Below the pieces are notes generated by a model that made no database searches, was not told the DNA's origin, and worked only from the letters and a program-made list of their open reading frames with translations. Of a stretch of 64,000 nt of DNA, positions 35,526-46,467 are shown piece by piece. A program made the position numbers and the translations under genes. The DNA is from JACDEA01 sp963742585 (GTDB lineage: Bacteria; Actinomycetota; Acidimicrobiia; Acidimicrobiales; JACDEA01). Numbering within the stretch: the first letter of the stretch is position 1; every line of letters begins with the position of its first letter. Location: NCBI GenBank assembly GCA_963742585.1, contig CAVUMI010000009.1:558001-622000 (forward strand), written 5' to 3'.

Positions 35526-36162
35526 GCCGCGGGGTCGGTCATGCCGGCATCGTCGAACGCGGCGGCACGGAGTCGGCAGCTGTCGCACGCGCCACACGCG
35601 GTGTCGGCGCCGCGGTAGCAGCTGTACGTGAGATGGAGCGGCGCGTCCGTCTCGACCCCCAGCCGCACGATGTCGGCCTTGGGCAGCTCGATCAGCGGCG
35701 ACCGGATCTCTACCGGTCGGCCCTCGACGCCTCGCTTCAGAGCGAGGGCGGCGGTCGTCGCGAACGACTCGATGAACTCGGGCCGGCAGTCGGGGTACCC
35801 GCTGTAGTCGAGCGCGTTCACGCCGATGTAGATCGCGTCGAGGTCGCGCGCCTCGGCGATGCCGGACGCGATCGAGAGGAAGATCAGGTTGCGGGCGGGA
35901 ACATAGGTGACCGGAATCCCTTCGCCTCCGTCGCTCGGGAACGGGCCGGGAGTTGTCGGTCAATGCCGACCCTCCCCACCCACGAAGATCGATGGGGACG
36001 ACCAGATGCTCGGCGCGGTAGTGCGCCGGCCACGGCGGCGGCGTGCCCGACCTCGACCTTGTGTCGCTGGCCGTAGTCGAACGTGATGGCGATGGCGTCG
36101 TCGCAATCACGCTTCGCCAGCGCCATACAGACGGTCGAGTCGAGCCCGCCCGACAGGACCAC
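35522..36162 (-). CDS. queC: 7-cyano-7-deazaguanine (preQ0) synthase
   Basis: ATP-dependent conversion of 7-carboxy-7-deazaguanine to preQ0. The PP-loop SGGLDST opens the protein, AITFDYGQRHKVEV follows, then PARNLIFLS, YIGVNALDYSGYPDC, and the C-terminal zinc site SCYRGADTACGACDSCRLR. Frames break near 36030, 35955 and 35925. GTG 36162 is the first usable start after the queD stop; the normal N-terminus of QueC is only a few residues longer. Coupled to queE by 4 bp. Confidence 0.9.
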
Positions 36163-36177
36163 CGCCGGCGGTGACCG

Positions 36178-36528
36178 TCAACCGCGCTCGATTTCGACGA
36201 AGGAGTCGCCGGTTTCCCAGAGCCGGATGCGCTCGATGCCGAGCCCGGCGGCCTCAAGGTGCTTCCATGCGTCGTGGGCGATGAGTTCGGCGGTGGGGTT
36301 GTCGAGCACATCGTTGAGATAGCGGTGGTCGTAGCGGGCTATGACCTCGCGCTCCACGACGGCGCCGACATCGGCGAAGTCGACGACGATCCCATCGTCG
36401 TTGAGTGGGCCGGCGACGGTGACCTCCAAGCGATAACCGTGCCCGTGCAGCTCACGGCACGCGCCGCTGTGCCACGGCAGCTGGTGGGCCGCCTCGAAAG
36501 TGAATGTTCGTGTGACGGTCGTCCGCAT
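36178..36528 (-). CDS. queD: 6-carboxytetrahydropterin synthase
   Basis: First dedicated step of preQ0 synthesis from 7,8-dihydroneopterin triphosphate. The 116-residue protein has FEAAHQLPW (first zinc His), CRELHGHGY (catalytic Cys and the two other zinc His) and the end RIRLWETGDSFVEIE with the conserved Glu. ATG 36528 has TAGCGT (plus 36537-36542) 8 nt upstream, which makes it the first gene of the queD-queC-queE-hydrolase operon. The GTP cyclohydrolase (folE) that feeds the pathway is not in the window. Confidence 0.92.
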   Translation of the reverse strand: MRTTVTRTFTFEAAHQLPWHSGACRELHGHGYRLEVTVAGPLNDDGIVVDFADVGAVVEREVIARYDHRYLNDVLDNPTAELIAHDAWKHLEAAGLGIERIRLWETGDSFVEIERG

Positions 36529-36580
36529 CCCGTGAAACGCTACCCTTCGCCGAGCGGCGTCGATCAGGGGGATGTTGCCA

Positions 36581-38303
36581 GTGACGAAGATCTGGGTTGT
36601 CGACAACGAGCCGAGCCAGCGATACCCGATCTACACGCGGGGCAATGTCGGCGAGGTGTTTCCCGAAGCCGTCGCACCATTGTCGTGGACGCTGGCCGGG
36701 ATTCCGAACGCGGAGCCGGGTTGGCGAGACGCGTTGGTCCGGTTCGGGGCGTTCGATTACGACGAGTTCGAGGACGACAACCTCAACGCTCTCGGCGTCT
36801 TCGGCGGGTACTGCTATTTGAACGTCTCCGTCGCCCGGGTGATGGCGGTACGGACGCCCGGGCTGACACCCGGAACTGATGGACCAGGCGCTGTTCGGCG
36901 CGTCGGATGCCCCGCCGTACAAGGCGCGGCCGACCGACGAGAGCACGCGAGCACACCGCCCGCGTGCAGCAGACGCTGCAATGGATTCTCACCGCGGAAG
37001 AGCTACCGGAGCTGCTCGACGATCAACGCGAGGTCGATGCGTTCGTCGCGGCGCGGCCCGACCTGTCGAAGCTGACCAACGCGCAATTGCTGGCGCACGG
37101 TCGGGCGCGGATGGACTTGTTTCGCCCGCTGTTCGCCCAGCACATCTTCATCACCAACGCCGCCACGGTGCCGGTCGGCATGCTCCAGCAGATATGCGGC
37201 GAGCTTGGCGAGCCGGACGCCCCGATGCGGCTCGCCGCCGGTATCGGTGGCGTCGACTCCGCCGCTCCTTCGTGGGCAATGTGGGACATAGCCCGCCAGG
37301 TGGCCGAGTCGCCCGCCCTTACTGCAGCGTTCGACGCGGGCGTGGCCGGCCTGCTGGAACGCCTTCGGGCCGACCCGGACGCGGCCAAGTTCGTGTTGAG
37401 CATTGACGACTTCATCGAGCAGTACGGCTCGCGCGGTCCCAACGAATGGGAGATGTCGGCACCGACGTGGGGCACCAACCCCGAACTCGCGCTCGCCGCG
37501 ATCGACCGGATGCGCCAAGTCGACGCCACCGGCGGCCCGCAGCCTCAGTGGGATGAGCGCGGCATCGGATCGCGAGGCACTCACCGCGGAGCTGAGCAAC
37601 CGACTCGAACGACGCGCCTGACACCCAAGGGCAGTTTCTGGCCGCGGTCCGGGCCGCCGGACTGTTCCTCGCCGGCCGCGAGCGTACGAAGACCACGATC
37701 ATCAAGCTGACGCACGAGGCCCGATTGGCGTTCCACGAAATCGCCCGCCGGATGGTCGCCGACGGGAGCTTCGAGATGTTCGAAGACTTCGCCATGGTCA
37801 CCAATGAGGAGTACGACGACTTCCTTGCCGATCCGGCGAAGTACCGCGACACCATTACCGAGCGAAGAGCGTTGTTCGAGCAACTTCAGCAGCTCGAGCC
37901 GCCGTTCATCCTCGACGGGGCGGTGCCGCCGATCGATCAGTGGCGCCGGCGCGGCTCGATGCCGGTGCAGGTCGCGACCGGGGGCGACGCGCTGGTCGGG
38001 ATTCCCGGTTGCCCCGGCGAATACACGGGTCGGGCGCGGGTGATTCTCTCGCCCGACGATCCTCACTCGCTCGAACCGGGCGACGTACTCATCGCGCCGA
38101 TCACCGACCCGGCGTGGACCCCGCTGTTCGTTCCCGCCGGTGCCGTCGTCGTGGACGTCGGCGCGCAGATCAGCCACGCAGTGATCGTCTCGCGGGAACT
38201 CGGCATCCCGTGCGTCGTCTCGGTGACCGACGGCACCCGCCGCATTCCCGACGGTGCCCAAGTAACCGTCAACGGCACCACCGGGACCGTGACGATTCAC
38301 TAG
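36581..38303 (+). CDS. PEP-utilising-enzyme mobile-domain protein (rifampin phosphotransferase-like, no ATP-grasp half)
   Basis: About 570 residues over at least three frames. It starts with WVVDNEPSQRYPIYTRGNVGEVFPEAV, as in the middle part of rifampin phosphotransferases and related PEP-synthase-like proteins, continues through a long helical region (RARMDLFRPLFAQHIF, FIEQYGSRGPNEWEMS), and ends with the swivelling phospho-His domain VVVDVGAQISHAVIVSRELGIPCV, whose His would carry phosphate. The N-terminal ATP-grasp domain of full-length relatives is absent here and must be on another protein if activity is retained. GTG 36581 has GGGGG at 36567-36571. Frames break near 36870, 36905 and 37555-37700. 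Confidence 0.72.
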
Positions 38304-38306
38304 GCC

Positions 38307-38534
38307 TTAGTCGCTGGCATCCCCGTACGGCTGCTTCGCTTCCTCGTAGCAGTCGGCGTGGAAGTGCTCGACGCGATCCCAGTTGCCGTCGACGTAGACG
38401 TTGGCGATGACCTGGCGTCCCTGAGCGCGGGCAACGAACTTCACCGGCGCGCCGCAGTGTACGCAGATGGCGGAGTTCCCTGGCTCGATTGTGCGGGTCA
38501 CCGCCCGGCTTTCGCTCATGATCGTCTTTGCCAT
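38307..38534 (-). CDS. Small zinc-ribbon-like protein
   Basis: A 75-residue protein with CVHCGAPVKFVARAQGRQV in the middle and FHADCYEEA near the end. The CxxC plus a later H-x-x-C could bind one zinc ion. There is no signal peptide. ATG 38534 is preferred; TTG 38564 in the same frame would add 10 residues. It converges on the PEP-utilising gene with 3 bp between stops. Small proteins of this form are common in actinobacteria and have no assigned role. Confidence 0.6.
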   Translation of the reverse strand: MAKTIMSESRAVTRTIEPGNSAICVHCGAPVKFVARAQGRQVIANVYVDGNWDRVEHFHADCYEEAKQPYGDASD

Positions 38535-38727
38535 TCGTTGTTCATCGGCAATGTCACCAGCCAACCTGAGCAGCCCAGGTCAACAGCGTAAGCCTAGGAC
38601 GGGGTCGCGCCTCGGTAGGCGGACGGCCGGAACCCCTGTTGACGATTCGTCAGAAGCGTGTGACGCTTCCTTCGCGCTGGGGGTTGGGTACGTCCGCCGT
38701 GTACCCGCCCCCGGCGTTCCGCGCGGC

Positions 38728-40415
<1,688 letters not shown>

Positions 40416-40423
40416 GGGACGGA

Positions 40424-40450
40424 AAGCTACCGAACCGGCATCACTATTCT
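40424..40450. promoter_or_regulatory. Divergent leaderless-type promoters of ettA and kgd
   Basis: The whole gap between the start codons is 41 bp. TAGCTT (plus 40424-40429, minus strand) is 8 nt from the ettA ATG and TATTCT (40445-40450, plus strand) is 6 nt from the kgd GTG. Neither gene has a Shine-Dalgarno sequence, so both mRNAs probably start at the start codon. The two polymerase sites overlap and may exclude each other. Confidence 0.5.
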
Positions 40451-40456
40451 GGAAGC

Positions 40457-43400
40457 GTGAGCAATTTCGGGCCCAATGATTGGCTCGTCGACGAGATGTA
40501 CGAGCAGTACCGGGATGACCCGGAGTCCGTCAGTGAGAGCTGGCGCGACTATTTCGCCGACTATCGCCCTGACGGCGGCAATGGCGCAACAGCACCAGTC
40601 CGCAGCGAGGCACCGCCGCCTGAGGTGTCGGTGCAGACCCCATCGGAAAGCGCGAAAACCACCGACACAGCGGCTGGGGCGGCGGCGGCGGACGCCAAGC
40701 CCATCCGCGGTGCGGCGGCCCGCATCGTGGCCAATATGGAAGCGAGCCTGGGGGTGCCCACCGCCACCAGCGCTCGCGTGGTGCCGGCCAAGCTGCTCGA
40801 AGTCAACCGGAAGATCCTGAACAACCACCTCACCCGCACCCGCGGCGGCAAGGCGAGCTTCACGCACCTCATCGGGTTCGCGGTCGTGCGCGCGCTCAAA
40901 GATGTACCCGTTCTGAACTCGTCGTTCGCGGGTGGCGACCCGCCTGGGGTGCGCCATCACGATCACGTCGGGCTCGGGTTGGCGGTCGACGTCGAGAAGT
41001 CGGATGGTTCCCACACGTTGCTCGTGCCGTGCATCAAGGACGCCGACACGCTCGATTTCCGGGCGTTCTGGGCGGCCTACGAAGACCTCATCCGGAAGGT
41101 GCGCCAGAGCAAGATCGGTGTGGACGACTTCGCCGGCGTCACCGTGACCCTGACCAATCCCGGCACCATCGGCACCGTTCACTCGGTGCCTCGCCTGATG
41201 CCGGGTCAGGGTGTGATCGTCGGCGTCGGCGCGCTCGACTACCCGGCCGAGTATCAGGCCGCCGATCCTCGGATGCTCGCTCAGATCGGCGTGAGCAAGG
41301 TCATGACCATCACGTCGACGTACGACCACCGGATCATCCAAGGCGCCGAGTCAGGACTGTTCCTCAAGCGCGTACACGACCTTCTCCTCGGCGAAGACGG
41401 TTTCTACGACGACGTGTTCCGCGCCATGTCCGTGCCCTACGAACCGGTCCGGTGGCGCCGCGACGTCAACGCGCTCGACGAGCACAGCGCGCAGCTGGCC
41501 AAGCAGGTGCATGTGCAGACGCTCATCAACATGTACCGCGTGCGCGGTCACTTGATCGCCGACCTCGACCCGTTGCGCTGGAAAGAGCCCCACATGCACG
41601 CGGAGCTCGACCCGGCGACCTACGGCTTGACGATCTGGGACCTCGACCGCGAGTTCTTCACCGACGGTCTCTCCGGCCAGAACATCATGACGCTGGGCGA
41701 CATCCTCGGGCTGTTGCGCAACGCGTACTGCCGCACCGTCGGCGTCGAGTACATGCACATCCAGGAGCCCGACCAGAAGCGGTGGATCCAAGAGCACATC
41801 GAGGGGGTGAGCACCGAGCTCACCAAGGACGAGCAGCGCTACATCCTCGCCCGACTGAACGCGGCCGAGGCTTTCGAGCGCTTCCTGCACACCAAGTACG
41901 TCGGCCATAAGCGGTTCGGCCTCGAGGGCGCCGAGAGCGCCATCCCCCTCGTCGACACCATCCTCGACGAAGCGGCCCGGGCCGGTCTGGCTGAAGCGGT
42001 CCTCGGCATGTCACATCGCGGGCGGCTCAATGTCCTGGCCAACATCATCGGCAAGGGCTACCGCGAGCTCTTCAAGGAGTTCGAGGGCGACATCGACCCC
42101 GGGACGATCCAGGGTTCGGGCGACGTGAAGTATCACAAGGGCGCGTCGGGCAAGTACGTCGGTCAATCCGGCTCAGAGATCCCCGTCACGCTGGCGTCCA
42201 ATCCGAGTCACCTCGAGGCGGTCGATCCCGTGGTCGAAGGTATGGCCCGGGCCAAGCAGGATCTGCTGCCCGATCAAGCGGGCGAGTATCCGGTGTTGCC
42301 CCTGCTGTTGCACGGCGACGCGGCGTTTGCCGGGCAGGGGGTGGTGGCCGAGACCCTCAACCTCTCCGCGCTGCGCGGGTACGGCACCGGCGGCACGATC
42401 CACCTCGTCATCAACAACCAGGTCGGCTTCACCACGACACCAGAGTCGGCGCGGTCATCGGTGTACGCCACCGACGTCGCCAAGATGGTGCAAGCGCCGA
42501 TCTTCCACGTAAACGGCGATGACCCCGAGGCGTGCGTCCGCGTCGCCAGGATCGCGTTCGCGTTCCGGCAGGCGTTCAGGAAAGACGTCGTCATCGACAT
42601 GGTCTGCTACCGACGCTTCGGTCACAACGAGGCCGACGAGCCGAGCTACACGCAGCCGCAGATGTACGAGCGCGATCGAGAATCGACGCTCGGTGCGGAA
42701 GCTCTACACCGAGGCGCTGATCAACCGCGGTGACATCACCCTCGAGGAAGCGGAGAAAGCACTGGACGACTTCTCGGCGCGGCTCCAGCAGGCGCTGGAC
42801 GAGACTCGTCAGTCGGCGCCGCCCAAGCCCACCGTGCTGCCGTCCGGCATCCGCGAGAGCCTGGTCGGGCAAACCGTCGAGACAGGTGTCGCCCGCGAGG
42901 TACTGGATCGCGTAGCCGGCGCGCTTCATTCGCCGCCCGCCGGTTTCAACGTCCATCCGAAGCTGGCCAAGCAACTCGAAGCGCGGGCCGGGGTGTACGC
43001 AGAAGGCGCGGTCGACTGGGCGCTAGCGGAGGCCTTGGCGTTCGGGTCGCTCCTGCTCGAAGGCTCCGACATCCGGCTGTCGGGCCAGGACACTCGACGG
43101 GGAACGTTCTCGCATCGCCACGCGGTGCTGGTCGACTACCACAGCGGTGCCGAGCACATTCCCCTGACAGCACTTGACCCCCAGCAGGGCCGGTTCTTCA
43201 TCTACGACTCGTTGCTCTCGGAGTACGCGGCGCTCGGCTTCGAGTACGGATATTCCGTCGAGCACAAGGACGCGCTCGTCGCCTGGGAGGCGCAGTTCGG
43301 CGACTTTGCCAACGGGGCGCAGATCATCATCGATCAGTTCATTTCCGCGGCCGACGACAAGTGGGGCCAGACCTCAGGGCTCGTGCTCCTGCTTCCCCAC

Positions 43401-44033
43401 GGATATGAGGGCCAGGGCCCGGAGCACAGCTCCGCCCGGATGGAACGGTTCCTGCAGTTGGCGGCCGAGGGCAACATGCAAGTGGTCGACTGCACAACTG
43501 CCGCGCAGTACTTCCACGTGCTCCGCCGGCAAATGCATCGCGACATCCGAGTCCCGCTGGTGATCTTCACGCCGAAGTCGTTGCTGCGGGCCAAGTCGGC
43601 GCGTTCGCCGGTCGACGAACTGACGTCGGGTTCGTTCCGCGAAGTGCTCGACGACGCCGGCGTCGTCGATCCCGCCGTGGTCGAGCGGGTGATCCTGGCG
43701 ACCGGCAAGGTGGCGTTCGATGCGATTGCCGCGCGGGACGAGTCCGGCAGTCGCAGCGCGATCGTGCGCGTCGAACAGCTGTACCCGTGGCCCGAGGAGC
43801 AGATCGCCGCCGCGGTGGCGCGCTACGAGCAAGCGTCCGAGGTCGTGTGGTTGCAGGAAGAGCCGGAGAACATGGGTGCGTGGCACTTCGTGCACCATCG
43901 GCTCGAAGCTCTTCTTGGCGCCGACTATCAGTTCCGGCTCGCGAGTCGCATCGAGTCGGGTAGTCCCGCCTGCGGTAGCGCCGGTATGCACGGCCTGGAG
44001 CAGGCCGACCTCGTGCATCGCGCTCTCGGGTGA
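40457..44033 (+). CDS. kgd: Multifunctional 2-oxoglutarate decarboxylase/dehydrogenase (E1/E2 fusion)
   Basis: Central TCA enzyme, about 1190 residues, of the actinobacterial KGD type. It opens with FGPNDWLVDEMYEQYRDDP (E1 N-terminal segment) and an Ala/Thr/Pro linker. The E2-like acyltransferase domain (about 90-330) has the catalytic His in TSTYDHRIIQGAESG. The thiamine-diphosphate E1 part follows: MSHRGRLNVLANI, GDAAFAGQGVVAETLNLS, VINNQVGFTTTP, YRRFGHNEADEPSYTQP and the C-terminal TVDYHSGAEHIPL-like and EEPENMGAWHFV segments. One frame break near 42670. The P450 gene overlaps its stop (GTGA). It uses GTG 40457, right after TATTCT. Confidence 0.95.
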
Positions 44034-45187
44034 AGGCCGCGCTCGACTTCGATCCGTTCGATCCCGCGGTTATCGCCGACCCGTACCCGTCCTACGCCCG
44101 ACTCCGCGACGAAGCGCCCGTGCACCACGTCGAAGCGCGCGATGCGTGGATGGTGAGTCGCTACAGCGGCGTCCAGCACGTGCTGCGCGACACGGCCACG
44201 TTCTCGTCCTCGGCGATGGCCGCGGGCATGGGACCGGCACTCGACACGCTGGTCTCACAGAGCGCGCAGGCCGGCGGGTTCCGGTGGTTGCTGTCGGCTG
44301 ACCCGCCCGATCACACGCAGTTGCGGCGCATGGTCAGCAAGCCCTTCGTGCCACGTTTGATCGCTACGCTGGAGCCGCGGATCAGCGAGGTCGCCGAGCA
44401 ACTGGTCGACGACCTCGTTCGGTCCGATGCCCCCGACCTCGTGCGCGACCTCGCCTTTCCGCTGCCGGTCATCGTCATCGCCGAGCTGTTGGGCATCCCG
44501 CCGGAGCGTCGGGAGGACTTCAAGCGATGGTCCAACTCGGTGGTCGACATCCTCACGCCCACCGGACCGTCGATCGATGCGTTGGCCAGCAGCATGGAGA
44601 TGTACCAGTTCTTCCTCGGTATGGTCGAGGAGCGCGCTGCTTCGCCGGGCGATGACCTCATCAGCGCGTTGATCGATCCTTCGCTGACCGTCGGCGAGAT
44701 CGTCTTGTTCTGTGTGCTGTTACTCATCGCCGGTAACGAGACGACCACCAACCTGCTCGGCAACTTCGCCCGCGCCGCGTTCGGGACGACGGTTGACAAT
44801 GCCTCGTTGCCGGTGACCATCGAAGAAGTGCTGCGGTATGACTCGCCGGTGCAGGCGATCTACCGGCGTACGACACAGCCGACCACCCTCGAGGGGGTTG
44901 AGATACCGGCCGGCGCCACCGTGGCCGTCCTCCTGGCGTCGGCCAACCGCGACCCGCGCGCCTTCGACGCGCCCGACGAGCTCCGGCTCGATCGGACGCC
45001 CAACGACCACCTGGCCTTCGGCAACGGGGTGCATTTCTGCCTCGGCGCGCCGCTGGCCCGCCTCGAGGCGCGCATCGCGCTTCGGACCCTTCTCGACCGA
45101 GCGCCGAACATTAGGCTGGCGGGCCCGGTGGTCGCTACCGAGAACGCGATGCTGCGCGGCTTGCTGTCAGCGCCGGTGGACTTCTAG
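44030..45187 (+). CDS. Cytochrome P450
   Basis: A 385-residue soluble bacterial P450 monooxygenase. The I-helix oxygen-binding motif is AGNETTTN, the ExxR pair is in IEEVLRYDSP, and the heme-binding loop is AFGNGVHFCLGAPLAR with the ligand Cys. The N-terminal FDPFDPAVIADPYPSYARLRDEAP is typical of the class. GTG 44030 overlaps the kgd stop, so translation is coupled to a central metabolic gene, an unusual partnership. No ferredoxin or ferredoxin reductase gene is nearby. The substrate is unknown; relatives in actinobacteria act on fatty acids, terpenes or xenobiotics. Confidence 0.9.
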   Translation: MKAALDFDPFDPAVIADPYPSYARLRDEAPVHHVEARDAWMVSRYSGVQHVLRDTATFSSSAMAAGMGPALDTLVSQSAQAGGFRWLLSADPPDHTQLRRMVSKPFVPRLIATLEPRISEVAEQLVDDLVRSDAPDLVRDLAFPLPVIVIAELLGIPPERREDFKRWSNSVVDILTPTGPSIDALASSMEMYQFFLGMVEERAASPGDDLISALIDPSLTVGEIVLFCVLLLIAGNETTTNLLGNFARAAFGTTVDNASLPVTIEEVLRYDSPVQAIYRRTTQPTTLEGVEIPAGATVAVLLASANRDPRAFDAPDELRLDRTPNDHLAFGNGVHFCLGAPLARLEARIALRTLLDRAPNIRLAGPVVATENAMLRGLLSAPVDF

Positions 45188-45195
45188 ACCCGAAC

Positions 45196-46332
45196 TCACG
45201 GGGGCGGGATCCACTGCCAGCGACCTGGTCCGCCGCGCAGTCGGTGGCCCTTGTTGGTCACCAGGTCGTGGTCGGTCTTGCACAACGTGGCCAGGTTGGC
45301 GTAGCTGGTCTCTCCGTGATCGCGGTAGTCGACGGTGTAGTGATGGGTCTCCAGGCGATGTGCGGAGTCACAGCCCGGTCGCACGCAGCGGTTCCCGTCG
45401 CGCTCGACCACTGCGGTCCGCAGGAGCGCGGGGATGTGGCGGCTGTCGAGATGGGCCACCGTTGAGATGTCGACCCCGTCGGTGACCACCACCTTGACGA
45501 AGGCGCCAGCCAGGATCGCGCCGATGGCCACATCGACCGGCACCGGCCCGGCCTCGGTCTCACACAGCCCCGCGTCACCCCGCAGGCGGGCTTCGGCGAC
45601 CCGGATCACCACCTCGGTCTTGACCGCGCCGCCGCCGCCGGTGATCAGGTTGAACAGCGCGTCGAAGCGGTAGTTGGCCGCGCTCTGGCGCTGCCCGTCG
45701 CGGTTGGCGGCCCGGAAGAGCCGCTCGGCCTCGGCGGTGATCAGCGCGGCCATCTCCGCGCCCTTGTCGTTCGGTCCGTTGGCCTCGGAGCGCCAGGTGC
45801 CGTCGGGATCGGTGGAGCAGCGCCAGGACCGCTCGCGGATGATCCGCTCATGGCGCGCCCGAGCCTGCTCGTCGGTCAGCGCCTTGGCTTTCTCCTGCTG
45901 ACAGCTGCGCTTGAGCTTGGTGAGCCCACCGCTGCGCACGTCATCGAGCAGCTTGGACTCGTTCTCCGGCGTTGCCGCCGGGCCCAGCTGGGCGATCTGG
46001 GGAGCGGAGAGCTCGCCCTTGCGCAGCGCGTCCTTAGTCTGCGGGAGATCCTTGAGCTTGAGTGAGGCATCGAGCGTGTTGGCCGCCTCGGGATAGGACG
46101 TGCCAGTCGCCTGCGCATACCAGTCCTCAGGCGAGCGATAGCCGACCCGGCTCCACTCACCGGCATCCGCGGCCCGGGCCGCCACGAGGGTCCGCAGCGC
46201 GCTGGCCTTGCGCACCAGGGTCTCGGCCGCGTCGAAGATCCGCGCTGCGTCGGGGGCGTGCAGAAGCGCCGGGTCAATGCGCGAGAGCACCGAGTCGACC
46301 TTCGCTTGTGCTGCCAGCAGTGCTTCGAGCAC
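45196..46332 (-). CDS. DUF222 and HNH endonuclease domain protein
   Basis: A 378-residue protein of the very common actinobacterial DUF222/HNH (13E12-like) group. Residues 1-270 are the helical DUF222 region (for example SRVGYRSPEDWYAQATG, GELSAPQIAQLG). The C-terminal HNH nuclease is CVRPGCDSAHRLETHHYTVDYRDHG ... NLATLCKTDHDLV, with the HH pair and zinc Cys set complete. Copies are multi-gene and may be mobile or defence-related, but the role is unproven. GTG 46332 has GGAGG (plus 46337-46341) 4 nt upstream. A palindrome lies about 50 bp before it. Confidence 0.88.
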   Translation of the reverse strand: MLEALLAAQAKVDSVLSRIDPALLHAPDAARIFDAAETLVRKASALRTLVAARAADAGEWSRVGYRSPEDWYAQATGTSYPEAANTLDASLKLKDLPQTKDALRKGELSAPQIAQLGPAATPENESKLLDDVRSGGLTKLKRSCQQEKAKALTDEQARARHERIIRERSWRCSTDPDGTWRSEANGPNDKGAEMAALITAEAERLFRAANRDGQRQSAANYRFDALFNLITGGGGAVKTEVVIRVAEARLRGDAGLCETEAGPVPVDVAIGAILAGAFVKVVVTDGVDISTVAHLDSRHIPALLRTAVVERDGNRCVRPGCDSAHRLETHHYTVDYRDHGETSYANLATLCKTDHDLVTNKGHRLRGGPGRWQWIPPP

Positions 46333-46384
46333 TGCACCTCCTCGAGGACCGGAGGGACGACATACGAGCGGCTCAACGCTCGAT

Positions 46385-46402
46385 AATTACAACGATGTAA
46401 TT
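46385..46402. promoter_or_regulatory. Palindrome upstream of the DUF222/HNH gene
   Basis: AATTACA-ACGA-TGTAATT is a perfect 7-bp-arm inverted repeat in a short A/T-rich patch, 53 bp before the GTG of the HNH gene and 66 bp after the stop of the oxidase gene on the same strand. Its shape suits a dimeric repressor operator better than a terminator. Confidence 0.45.
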
Positions 46403-46467
46403 TTGGCACCGATTGACCGGTGGCGCAAGTCGAGGGGCAGAATTTCTGCGGAATTTCCAGTTAGTCG

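Noticed and set aside
36178..36528. QueD-like protein as eukaryote-type pyruvoyl tetrahydropterin synthase
   Set aside because: The gene sits in a coupled order with queC and queE, and CRELHGHGY is the QueD form.
36581..38303. Rifampin resistance phosphotransferase
   Set aside because: The ATP-binding half is missing, so a rifampin-phosphorylating enzyme cannot be claimed from this sequence alone.
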